From positions 1 through 25,081 of the forward strand of contig JAQGMN010000352.1 of assembly GCA_028292345.1 (NCBI GenBank): a DNA stretch of 25,081 nucleotides, in the 5' to 3' direction. Positions 6,724 through 13,326 of the stretch are shown piece after piece; position 1 is the stretch's first letter; every line of letters starts with the position of its first letter. The notes beneath the pieces are model-generated. The model made no database searches. It saw nothing but the letters and a program-made list of their open reading frames with translations, and was not told where the DNA came from. The translations under genes were made by a program, and so were the position numbers. Origin of the DNA: Polaromonas sp. GTDB lineage: Bacteria > Pseudomonadota > Gammaproteobacteria > Burkholderiales > Burkholderiaceae_C.

Positions 6724-7715
6724 GCGAAAGCCCTGGCGTCGGCATTGACCAGCTCCAGCACCTGCTCCAGCGCCGTGGGGCCGTCGCAGGCGACGACGCG
6801 GCGCTGCGGCATCGAGCGCAGCCAGGTGATCTGCCGCTTGGCCAGCTGTCGCGTGGCAAAGATGCCTTTGTCGCGCAGCTCGCCCATGGGGCTGGTGCCG
6901 TCCAGTGCCTCCCAGGCCTGGCGGTAGCCGACGCAGCGCATGGCCGGCAGGTCGGGCGTCAGGTCGCCGCGCGCCCGCAAGGCCTTCACTTCATCCATGA
7001 AGCCCGAAGCCAGCATGGCGTCGAAACGCCGGGCGATGCGGTCGTGCAGCCAGGCGCGGTCGGCCGGTTCCAGGGAAATAAGTGTTGTGGCGCTTGCTGC
7101 GTCTGCGCTGCCAGCTATGCTTTCGCTAGCGTTTCGGTGATGGAAGAAGGACAGCGGCCGGCCGGACACCCGGAACACCTCCAGCGCCCGCGAGATGCGC
7201 TGCGAATCGTTCGGCGCCAGCCGCGCCGCGGTGACCGGGTCCACCTGCGCCAGTTCGGCATGCAGCGCCGGCCAGCCCTGGCCGGCCGCTTCGAGCGCCA
7301 GCACCGCGCGCACCGCAGGGTCGGCCGGCGGCATGTCGTCCAGGCCGTCGAGCAGCGCCTTGAAGTACAGCATGGTGCCGCCCACCAGCAGCGGCAGCCG
7401 GCCGCGCGCGCCGATGTCCTGGATCAGCCGCTGCGCATCCTGCACGAACTCGGCGGCGCTGTAGGCATGCAGCGGGTCGCGGATGTCGATCAGGTGGTGC
7501 TTCACCGCGGCCAGTTCGCAGGCAGACGGCTTGGCCGTGCCGATGTCCATGCCGCGGTAGACCAGCGCCGAATCGACGCTGATGATCTCGACGGGCCAAT
7601 GCCGTGCAATCGCCAGCGCGGCCGCCGTCTTGCCCGATGCCGTGGGGCCGGCCAGCGCGATGCAGCGACTATTCAGGGAGGGCGCGGTGCGCGCCGGTTC
7701 AAGGGAAACAGACAT
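6720..7715 (-). CDS. miaA: tRNA dimethylallyltransferase
   Basis: This 331-residue enzyme transfers dimethylallyl from DMAPP to N6 of A37 in tRNAs reading UNN codons, the first step to ms2i6A. The P-loop GPTASGKT (23-30), the following DSALVYRGMDIGTAKP, HHLIDIRDP and LLVGGTMLYFKALLDGL, and the C-terminal MRCVGYRQAWE and KRQITWLR are all in place. Residues about 196-212 (ASESIAGSADAASATTL) are an unusual Ala/Ser-rich stretch just before the conserved SLEPADR, encoded by a repeat-like sequence. The start ATG at 7715 lacks a Shine-Dalgarno, but a TAGCCT hexamer lies 7 nt upstream. It overlaps the ABC ATPase gene by 4 nt and heads that operon. mutL, its neighbour in E. coli, lies about 5.6 kb away here. 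Confidence 0.95.
   Translation of the reverse strand: MSVSLEPARTAPSLNSRCIALAGPTASGKTAAALAIARHWPVEIISVDSALVYRGMDIGTAKPSACELAAVKHHLIDIRDPLHAYSAAEFVQDAQRLIQDIGARGRLPLLVGGTMLYFKALLDGLDDMPPADPAVRAVLALEAAGQGWPALHAELAQVDPVTAARLAPNDSQRISRALEVFRVSGRPLSFFHHRNASESIAGSADAASATTLISLEPADRAWLHDRIARRFDAMLASGFMDEVKALRARGDLTPDLPAMRCVGYRQAWEALDGTSPMGELRDKGIFATRQLAKRQITWLRSMPQRRVVACDGPTALEQVLELVNADARAFA
7077..7130 (-). repeat. Repeat-like insert in miaA
   Basis: Read on the minus strand, the segment contains ATAGCTGGCAGCGC followed by GCAGCAAGCGCC, resembling the ATAGCTG...GCGC...GC core of the dispersed repeat, but more diverged and in the opposite orientation relative to the host gene. It encodes the extra Ala/Ser-rich residues 196-212 of MiaA. 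Membership of the same family is tentative. Confidence 0.35.
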
Positions 7716-7722
7716 GCGGGCT

Positions 7723-7728
7723 AGGCTA
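7723..7728 (-). promoter_or_regulatory. Possible -10 element of miaA
   Basis: On the minus strand TAGCCT ends 7 nt before the miaA ATG. No Shine-Dalgarno sequence is present, so the transcript would be leaderless or nearly so. Confidence 0.35.
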
Positions 7729-7748
7729 CCAGAAAGGCGCCCGGCCCA

Positions 7749-8633
7749 TCATTGCGCGGCGAGCAGGCCGGCGCCGCCGGCACGCGCGCCAAACAGGCCG
7801 GCCAGCGCCACGCGGTACTGCGCCTGGCCCAGGGAATTGGTGTTGTGGTGCGATCCGCCCTCGACCAGCACGAAGGCCTTGGGTTCCTGCGCCGCTTCAT
7901 ACAGCCTGCGGCCCAGCGCCGGCTGGATCAAGCGGTCGTCCGAGCCATGCACCACCAGCAGCGGCGAGCCCAGGCGGGTGACTTTGTCCACCGATTCGAA
8001 AGGCTGGGTGATCAGCAGGCGCAGCGGCAGCCAGCCCCATTTCATGGTCCCGACCACATCGGCGATCGAGGTGAAGGTGCCTTCGACGATGGTGCCGGCC
8101 TCGTTGTCCACCCGCGCCGCCAGTTCGATGGCGACCGCGCCGCCCAGCGAATGGCCGAAGATGTAGCGCGGCTGGTCCGGCTGGCGGGCGCCCAGCCAGT
8201 CCCAGGCGGCGCGGGCGTCTTCGGCGGCGATGCTTTCCGAGGGCAGGCCGGGCGAGCTTTTGCCGAATCCCCGGTAGTCGATGGCCAGCACCGAAAAACC
8301 CAGTTCCTGCATGCGCCGTATCCGCGATGCCGAGCCCTCGACATTCCAGCGCGCGCCGTGCAGGTACAGCATCTGGGGTGCCTTGGCGCCGCTCCAGGCG
8401 GCCGGTCCGGTGGCGGCCAGCCACAGCCCGTGCAGCCTGACCGGCTGGCCGGTCGTGCTCGATTCGAAGTCGATCCAGACATCCTGCATGTCCTGCACCA
8501 GGCCGGCGCTCGCGCCCCAGCTGCGGTCGCTGGGCTGGAAGATCCAGCCGCGCTGTTTTTCGTCGAGGGTTGCGCATCCGGCCAGAACGGCGAATGCCAA
8601 AGCGAGGGAGGAAATGATGGGCCAGTGTTTCAT
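7749..8633 (-). CDS. Lipoprotein alpha/beta hydrolase
   Basis: This 294-residue predicted lipoprotein begins MKHWPIISSLALAFAVLAGC, with a lipobox cysteine at residue 20. An alpha/beta-hydrolase domain follows: oxyanion-loop LHGARWN (91-97), nucleophile elbow GHSLGG (160-165, Ser162), acid region HGSDDR (229-234) and His262 in EGGSHH. It resembles the YfhR/Bem46-type serine hydrolases, which probably cleave esters or peptides; the substrate is unknown. The ATG at 8633 was chosen because it gives an ideal lipoprotein signal; an ATG six codons upstream (MGQLEA) is the alternative. It lies 140 bp downstream of gdhA on the same strand and converges with nothing. The stop at 7749 is only 33 bp before the miaA start. 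Confidence 0.87.
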   Translation of the reverse strand: MKHWPIISSLALAFAVLAGCATLDEKQRGWIFQPSDRSWGASAGLVQDMQDVWIDFESSTTGQPVRLHGLWLAATGPAAWSGAKAPQMLYLHGARWNVEGSASRIRRMQELGFSVLAIDYRGFGKSSPGLPSESIAAEDARAAWDWLGARQPDQPRYIFGHSLGGAVAIELAARVDNEAGTIVEGTFTSIADVVGTMKWGWLPLRLLITQPFESVDKVTRLGSPLLVVHGSDDRLIQPALGRRLYEAAQEPKAFVLVEGGSHHNTNSLGQAQYRVALAGLFGARAGGAGLLAAQ

Positions 8634-8773
8634 TGCTTCCAACTGACCCATCTTGAAACAAAAAGTTCTCGCTCCGGATGCTGAAGATGACAAAGTTCCG
8701 GTAAAGCCGCTAGCCGATGCCAGCCCAGGTAGCCGGCAGCCGTGCCAGGCCCAGGCGGACCGGCTGGGCGGAT

Positions 8774-10117
8774 TCAGACCACGCCCTGCGCCAGCATGGC
8801 ATCGGCCACCTTGACAAAGCCCGCCACGTTGGCGCCATCGACATAGCTCAGCGTGCCGTCCTCGCGCCGGCCGTACTGCAGGCAGGCGCCATGGATGTCG
8901 CGCATGATCTGCAGCAGCCGCGCATCGACCTCGTCGCGCGACCACGACAGGCGCATCGCGTTCTGGCTCATCTCCAGCCCCGACGTGGCCACGCCTCCGG
9001 CATTGCTCGCCTTGCCCGGCGCATACAGCACGCCGTTGCCTTCGAAGACGCGCACCGCCTCCAGCGTCGAGGGCATGTTGGCGCCTTCGGCCACGCAGAT
9101 GACGCCGTTCTTCACCAGCGTGGCGGCATCATCGGCGTCCAGCTCGTTCTGCGTCGCGCAGGGCAGGGCGACATCGACCGGAACATGCCAGGGCCGCACA
9201 CCCGCGTGAAAGGCCACGCCGGTGCGACTGGCATAGTCGTTGACCCGGCCGTAGAGGTGGTTCTTGACCTCCATCAGCTCGGCGAGTTTTTCGGTCGTGA
9301 ACCCGTCTTCATCGACGATGGTGCCGCTGGAATCCGACACGGTGATGACCCGGGCCCCCAGCGCGATGGCTTTTTCCACCGCGTACTGGGCCACATTGCC
9401 CGAGCCCGACACGCTGACGCGCAGGCCGTCGAGCGACCGGCCTTTCTGCCTGAGCATTTCCTCGGCGAAATAGACCGTGCCGTAGCCGGTGGCTTCGGGC
9501 CGGATCAGCGAGCCGCCAAAGCTCAGGCCCTTGCCGGTGAACACGCAGTCGGCGCGGTTGGTCAGCTTTTTCATCATGCCGGCCATGAAGCCGACCTCGC
9601 GCCCGCCCACGCCCATGTCGCCCGCCGGCACGTCGGTGTCCGAGCCCACATGGCGGAACAGTTCGCTGACAAAGGCCTGGCAGAAACGCATGACCTCGAG
9701 CGGGCTCTTGCCCTTGGGGTCAAAGTCCGAGCCGCCCTTGCCGCCGCCCATGGGCAGCGTGGTCAGCGCATTCTTGAAGGTCTGCTCGAAGGCGAGGAAC
9801 TTCAGGATCGACAAATTCACCGAAGGATGAAAGCGCAGGCCGCCCTTGTACGGTCCGATGGCCGAGCTGTGCTGGATGCGGTAGCCCCGGTTGACGCGGA
9901 CTTCGCCCCGGTCGTCGATCCACGAGACGCGGAACATGACCGTGCGCTCGGGCTCGATCAGCCGGTCGAGCAGGCCGTGCTCGGCATACTTCGGATGCTT
10001 TTCAATGTAGGGCCAGAGGCTTTCGAGCACCTCGGTCGTGGCCTGGAGGAATTCCGGCTGGCCTGGATTGCAGCCGGCGACATGGCTTAAAAAGCTGTCC
10101 AGGGTTTTGTATTTCAT
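8774..10117 (-). CDS. gdhA: NADP-specific glutamate dehydrogenase
   Basis: This 447-residue enzyme, the same length as E. coli GdhA, aminates 2-oxoglutarate with ammonium and NADPH. The substrate pocket KGGLRFHPSVN (91-101), the catalytic lysine in LPMGGGKGGSDFDPKGKS (Lys127), PAGDMGVGGREVGFM (164-178) and the Rossmann turn GSGNVA (238-243) are present. The C-terminus SYVDGANVAGFVKVADAMLAQGVV is typical of the hexameric class I enzymes. The upstream region carries two TTGGTGCAT half-sites that resemble NtrC sites, which would make sense for a nitrogen-assimilation gene. The gene contains the only CTCGAG hexamer I found in the window, at 9695-9700. It is divergent from the DUF3429 gene. Confidence 0.97.
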   Translation of the reverse strand: MKYKTLDSFLSHVAGCNPGQPEFLQATTEVLESLWPYIEKHPKYAEHGLLDRLIEPERTVMFRVSWIDDRGEVRVNRGYRIQHSSAIGPYKGGLRFHPSVNLSILKFLAFEQTFKNALTTLPMGGGKGGSDFDPKGKSPLEVMRFCQAFVSELFRHVGSDTDVPAGDMGVGGREVGFMAGMMKKLTNRADCVFTGKGLSFGGSLIRPEATGYGTVYFAEEMLRQKGRSLDGLRVSVSGSGNVAQYAVEKAIALGARVITVSDSSGTIVDEDGFTTEKLAELMEVKNHLYGRVNDYASRTGVAFHAGVRPWHVPVDVALPCATQNELDADDAATLVKNGVICVAEGANMPSTLEAVRVFEGNGVLYAPGKASNAGGVATSGLEMSQNAMRLSWSRDEVDARLLQIMRDIHGACLQYGRREDGTLSYVDGANVAGFVKVADAMLAQGVV

Positions 10118-10125
10118 CCGTTCAA

Positions 10126-10142
10126 TTCCTCATATTGGTGCA
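10126..10142 (-). promoter_or_regulatory. NtrC-like site upstream of gdhA
   Basis: TTCCTCATATTGGTGCA matches the palindromic NtrC consensus TGCACCATATTGGTGCA at 14 of 17 positions, with one perfect half-site. A second half-site, ATGCACCAA, lies inverted at 10218-10226. No -24/-12 promoter with correct spacing was found, and the site lies only 9-25 nt before the gdhA start, so repression or chance are both possible. Confidence 0.3.
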
Positions 10143-10299
10143 TAAACTCATGCGGAAATAGCATTTTGCAGCGAAACAGGCCTGTTTTTGGCTTGCATCC
10201 CTATCGGCGTACATGAAATGCACCAAATAAGGGCTTTGATTTTGGCGAAACCTGTCATCGTTCCCGTCAAAAGGTGCTTATTGCACTGCAGCGCGCCTC

Positions 10300-10305
10300 T
10301 ACACT
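10300..10305 (+). promoter_or_regulatory. Possible -10 element of DUF3429 gene
   Basis: TACACT ends 6 nt before the ATG at 10312, with no Shine-Dalgarno between. The spacing equals that of the TACAAT before queG, suggesting a leaderless transcript. Confidence 0.45.
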
Positions 10306-10311
10306 TTGGCC

Positions 10312-10758
10312 ATGATGACAAGCCGTTTTTCCTCCCCTTCCACTGCCGCCCGCGCCCTGGGACTGGCGGGCCTGCTTCCTTTCGTGGCCGGTGCGGTGGC
10401 GCTGGCCGTGCTGGAGGCGCCTGGCTTGCGCGCCTGGGCGGGAACGGCGCTGGCGGCTTACGGCGCGCTGATCGCCACCTTTCTCGGCGGCATCCACTGG
10501 GGGCTGGCGATGCGGGGCGTGCCGCCCGTCAGCGCGCGCCTGGGCTGGGGCGTGTCGCCGAGCCTGCTGGCCTGGGTCGCCCTGCTGTTGCCGGTCGGCG
10601 CGGGGCTGTGGCTGCTGGCCGCGCTGCTGCTGGCCTGCTATGCGGTCGACCGAACGCTGTATGCCAGCGCCGGGCTGTCGGGCTGGCTGGGCCTGCGCCT
10701 GCAACTAACCGGCGTCGCCACCTTGTGTTGCCTAGTGGGCGCCTCGGTGGCGCCTTAA
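10312..10758 (+). CDS. DUF3429 family membrane protein
   Basis: This 148-residue integral membrane protein has about five hydrophobic segments. The stretch LPFVAGAVALAVL, then AYGALIATFLGGIHWGLAM, identifies the DUF3429 family, whose function is unknown. The second of two adjacent ATGs (10315) is also possible. It is divergent from gdhA. It originally pointed at mutL: immediately after its stop (10758) comes a diverged copy of the mutL 3' end, then the restriction-modification genes. Normal high-GC codon use contrasts with the next gene. Confidence 0.85.
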   Translation: MMTSRFSSPSTAARALGLAGLLPFVAGAVALAVLEAPGLRAWAGTALAAYGALIATFLGGIHWGLAMRGVPPVSARLGWGVSPSLLAWVALLLPVGAGLWLLAALLLACYAVDRTLYASAGLSGWLGLRLQLTGVATLCCLVGASVAP

Positions 10759-10782
10759 GTCAACTTGGAGGGTTCCGGGCTT

Positions 10783-10831
10783 TCAGCGCCCGCGTAAAAA
10801 TAGGTTATCCAAATCTTTCAGTCTGCCCTGG
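10783..10831 (-). pseudogene. Remnant copy of the mutL 3' end
   Basis: Read on the minus strand, this segment encodes QGRLKDLDNLFLRGR followed by TGA, against QVSVKELDSLFLRGR plus TAG at the end of the intact mutL. An ungapped comparison of 10787-10831 with 13327-13371 gives 33 of 45 identical bases. In the stop-codon-proximal 21 bases all five differences are transitions, each with A or T in the left copy. A CCAG duplication breaks the similarity beyond the glutamine. It forms, with the true mutL end, a direct repeat flanking the restriction-modification pair. Confidence 0.7.
10787..10831 (+). repeat. Left direct repeat flanking RM cassette
   Basis: This is the left member of a 45-bp imperfect direct repeat (33 of 45 identical, ungapped) whose partner is 13327-13371 inside the mutL 3' end. 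Both begin with CGCCCGCG. The pair brackets the methylase and endonuclease genes. Confidence 0.7.
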
Positions 10832-10836
10832 CTGGC

Positions 10837-10842
10837 GATAAT
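10837..10842 (+). promoter_or_regulatory. Possible -10 element of the methylase gene
   Basis: GATAAT matches the sigma-70 -10 consensus at 5 of 6 positions and ends 14 nt before the methylase ATG. The -35 is weak. It lies just inside the left repeat, so the cassette would carry its own promoter. No Shine-Dalgarno precedes the ATG. Confidence 0.4.
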
Positions 10843-10856
10843 CAATCACAACGTCC

Positions 10857-12602
10857 ATGCAGTCCATAAACTCACAACCTTTCCTTTTTAATCAAGCTGC
10901 ATTACCAGGTTTTTGCCAGATCAGTGATGCCGTGCAAGGGTTGGCTCATGCTTCAGGTGTGGATGAACGAGGCGCGGTATTTACCAAGCGCGAGGTAGTT
11001 GACTTCATTCTTGACCTGGTGGGTTATTGCGCATCAGAACCGCTTTGGGAGCGCTCATTGCTGGAGCCTTCGTTCGGAGCGGGTGATTTTCTAGTTCCGG
11101 CTGTTGAACGTCTCCTGGCTGCTCGAAGGAGGGCGCTGGAAGAAGGCCAGAAGGTAGGGTGTATTTCAGGCTGTATCCGTGCCATCGAACTGCATCGGCA
11201 AACATTTGACCGGGTCCGCGAAAAATTATTGAACATCCTGCATAAAGCCGATTTTTCCTTTTCTGATGCGGCGGGGCTGGCGGATACTTGGCTTGTTCAG
11301 GGCGATTTTTTGCTTGCGCAACTGCCACGCAATTTTGATTTCGTCGTTGGCAACCCCCCCTATGTTCGTCAGGAATTGATTCCCGCAGCACTGCTTCAGG
11401 AGTACCGCCGCCGATTTCTGACACTCTATGACCGGGCAGATCTTTATGTTCCGTTTATAGAGCGCTCACTTTGCCTGCTGGCCAAAAACGGAAAGCTCGG
11501 TTTTATCTGTGCTGATCGCTGGATGAAAAACCGCTACGGCGGACCCTTGCGCGCTTTAGTGTCAAGAGGCTTTCATCTTCGAGCTTACGTTGACATGGCG
11601 GATACGCCAGCGTTTCATTCGGAGGTGATGGCTTATCCGGCAATAACGCTGATTGTGAATGAACCCTCAGGCCCGACGCGTGTTGCTGCGCAACCCAAAA
11701 TTGAGGTTCAGGCGCTCAAGGTTCTGTCCCGAGCATTGACTTCCTCCGATGCATCGCCGCTAGTGCGAGAACTGTCTGGTGTCGTTAACGGTGAAGAGCC
11801 ATGGGTATTGCATTCCTCTGGACACATCGACTTGGTCCGTCGTATGGAAGCCCTGTTTCCGATGCTTGAAGAGGCCGGCTGCAAAGTGGGTATTGGTGTC
11901 GCCACCGGAGCGGACAAGGTTTACATCGGGCTGATGGATGCGCTCGATGTGGAAGAGGACCGCAAGCTGCCTTTGGCCATGACGCGCGATTTGCTGACAG
12001 GAAGAATTGAGTGGCGCGGATACGGAGTGATCAATCCCTTTACCGATGAAGGCCCGCTGGTTGACCTGGCAAAGTATCCCCGGCTCAAACGCTATTTCGA
12101 AGCCCACAAGTCACTCATTGCCAGCCGGCATGTGGCACAAAAGACGCCAGCCAACTGGTATCGCACGATTGACCGCATCACACCTTCCCTGGCCAGGCGG
12201 CCCAAGTTGCTGATTCCCGACATCAAGGGCCAGGCGCAGGTGGTGTTTGAAGAAGGCGTGCTCTACCCGCACCACAATCTGTATTTTGTGGTGTCCGATA
12301 CCTGGGAACTGCGCGCTTTGCAGGCAGTCTTGCTGTCTCGTCTGACGCGGCTTTTCATCAGCACTTATTCAACCAAGATGCGCGGCGGTTTCTTGCGATT
12401 TCAGGCGCAATACCTGCGGCGCATAAGGCTGCCGCTATGGAAAACGGTTGGCGCGCCCTTGCGCGAGCGTCTCGTACAGGCCGCTATCGCACTTGACCTG
12501 GATGCCTGCGATGAGGCGATGGCTGAACTTTACGGACTGACGCAGCATGAGAAGCAAATGCTCGCTCCAAAAACTGCAACGACGGAAAACCATGGCGCTT
12601 GA
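10857..12602 (+). CDS. Type II N6-adenine DNA methyltransferase (PaeR7I/XhoI family)
   Basis: This 581-residue methylase should protect host DNA from the adjacent endonuclease by methylating adenine, probably in CTCGAG. The SAM-binding motif I LEPSFGAGDFL (69-79), preceded by GAVFTKREVVDFIL (39-52), and the catalytic motif IV NPPY (166-169) mark a gamma-type adenine methylase with target recognition in the long C-terminal half, as in the Eco57I/TaqI-like group. It is somewhat longer than I recall for M.PaeR7I. Base composition is visibly more AT-rich than its neighbours (for example 11221-11300), a sign of transfer. It overlaps the endonuclease gene by 11 nt. No controller (C) gene is present. 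Confidence 0.9.
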   Translation: MQSINSQPFLFNQAALPGFCQISDAVQGLAHASGVDERGAVFTKREVVDFILDLVGYCASEPLWERSLLEPSFGAGDFLVPAVERLLAARRRALEEGQKVGCISGCIRAIELHRQTFDRVREKLLNILHKADFSFSDAAGLADTWLVQGDFLLAQLPRNFDFVVGNPPYVRQELIPAALLQEYRRRFLTLYDRADLYVPFIERSLCLLAKNGKLGFICADRWMKNRYGGPLRALVSRGFHLRAYVDMADTPAFHSEVMAYPAITLIVNEPSGPTRVAAQPKIEVQALKVLSRALTSSDASPLVRELSGVVNGEEPWVLHSSGHIDLVRRMEALFPMLEEAGCKVGIGVATGADKVYIGLMDALDVEEDRKLPLAMTRDLLTGRIEWRGYGVINPFTDEGPLVDLAKYPRLKRYFEAHKSLIASRHVAQKTPANWYRTIDRITPSLARRPKLLIPDIKGQAQVVFEEGVLYPHHNLYFVVSDTWELRALQAVLLSRLTRLFISTYSTKMRGGFLRFQAQYLRRIRLPLWKTVGAPLRERLVQAAIALDLDACDEAMAELYGLTQHEKQMLAPKTATTENHGA

Positions 12603-13326
12603 TCTGGCGAATTACGAGACAAAGACAAAAGATGCTGTCAAGGCTTTCTGGGGCCATCGGGAAGCAGCGCGAAAAAAGCAGATCGAGGCAGGCAAGATCG
12701 ATCAGGGCGAACGCTCCGGTGTCACGGGCGGCAGGAATCTGGATGGTTTTATCGCGTTGATCCTCGATCTCGTCAAAGCCAATGGACTGGGCCATGCGGA
12801 CATTCACTTGACGCGGGCGCTGGTGACGCTGCCCGGCTACTTTCGCCCCACCAAGCTGTGGGATCTGGTGGTGATTCATCAAGGTCATCTGGTGGCCGCC
12901 ATCGAACTCAAGAGCCAGGTTGGTCCCTCGTTTGGAAACAACTTCAATAACCGCACTGAAGAGGCCATTGGCACGGCCCATGATTTCTGGACGGCTTATC
13001 GGGAAAAAGCTTTTGGCGAACAGCCCAGGCCTTTTGTCGGCTGGCTGATGGCGGTTGAAGATACCGAGCGTTCAAGATCGCCGGTTAAAGATAAATCGAC
13101 CCACTTCCCGGTATTTGCCGAGTTCCAGGGAGCGTCGTATCTGAGGCGCTACGACATTCTCTGCCAGCGCCTCGTTCTGGAGCAGCTGTACACGAGTGCG
13201 TCAGTCATGGCTTCGCCTCGCAGCGCCGTCAAGACCGGGGAGTATTCGGAGCTTTCGGAAATGACGGGCCTCAAAACCTTCATTCGTTCTTTCGCGGCCC
13301 ATATTGCCGCAGAAACCGCTCGCTAA
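12592..13326 (+). CDS. Type II restriction endonuclease, PaeR7I/XhoI family
   Basis: This 244-residue endonuclease strongly resembles R.PaeR7I and R.XhoI, which cut CTCGAG. Family blocks seen are VTGGRNLDGF (44-53), LPGYFRPTKLWDLVV (80-94) and IELKSQVGPSFGNNFNNRTEEA. The catalytic PD-(D/E)xK residues are probably Asp91, Glu105 and Lys107. The length fits the family's roughly 245 residues when translation starts at the ATG at 12592, preceded by GACGG; an ATG 15 codons upstream is less likely. The start overlaps the methylase end by 11 nt, and the stop overlaps the convergent mutL stop by 4 nt (13323-13326). Specificity is inferred from family membership. Confidence 0.9.
   Translation: MALDLANYETKTKDAVKAFWGHREAARKKQIEAGKIDQGERSGVTGGRNLDGFIALILDLVKANGLGHADIHLTRALVTLPGYFRPTKLWDLVVIHQGHLVAAIELKSQVGPSFGNNFNNRTEEAIGTAHDFWTAYREKAFGEQPRPFVGWLMAVEDTERSRSPVKDKSTHFPVFAEFQGASYLRRYDILCQRLVLEQLYTSASVMASPRSAVKTGEYSELSEMTGLKTFIRSFAAHIAAETAR

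Noticed and set aside
6056..6859. Upstream open extension of the permease frame
   Set aside because: It lies in another frame over the ABC ATPase and miaA end. FtsX homology starts only at 6055, so it is not a fusion protein.
10150..10200. Sigma-54 promoter for gdhA
   Set aside because: A GG...GC pair was seen on the minus strand near a TGCAAA, but the spacing is 11 instead of 10.
10857..13326. Additional defence genes beside the restriction-modification pair
   Set aside because: Both flanks return at once to core genes (DUF3429 and mutL); no other defence, toxin or mobile gene is visible.
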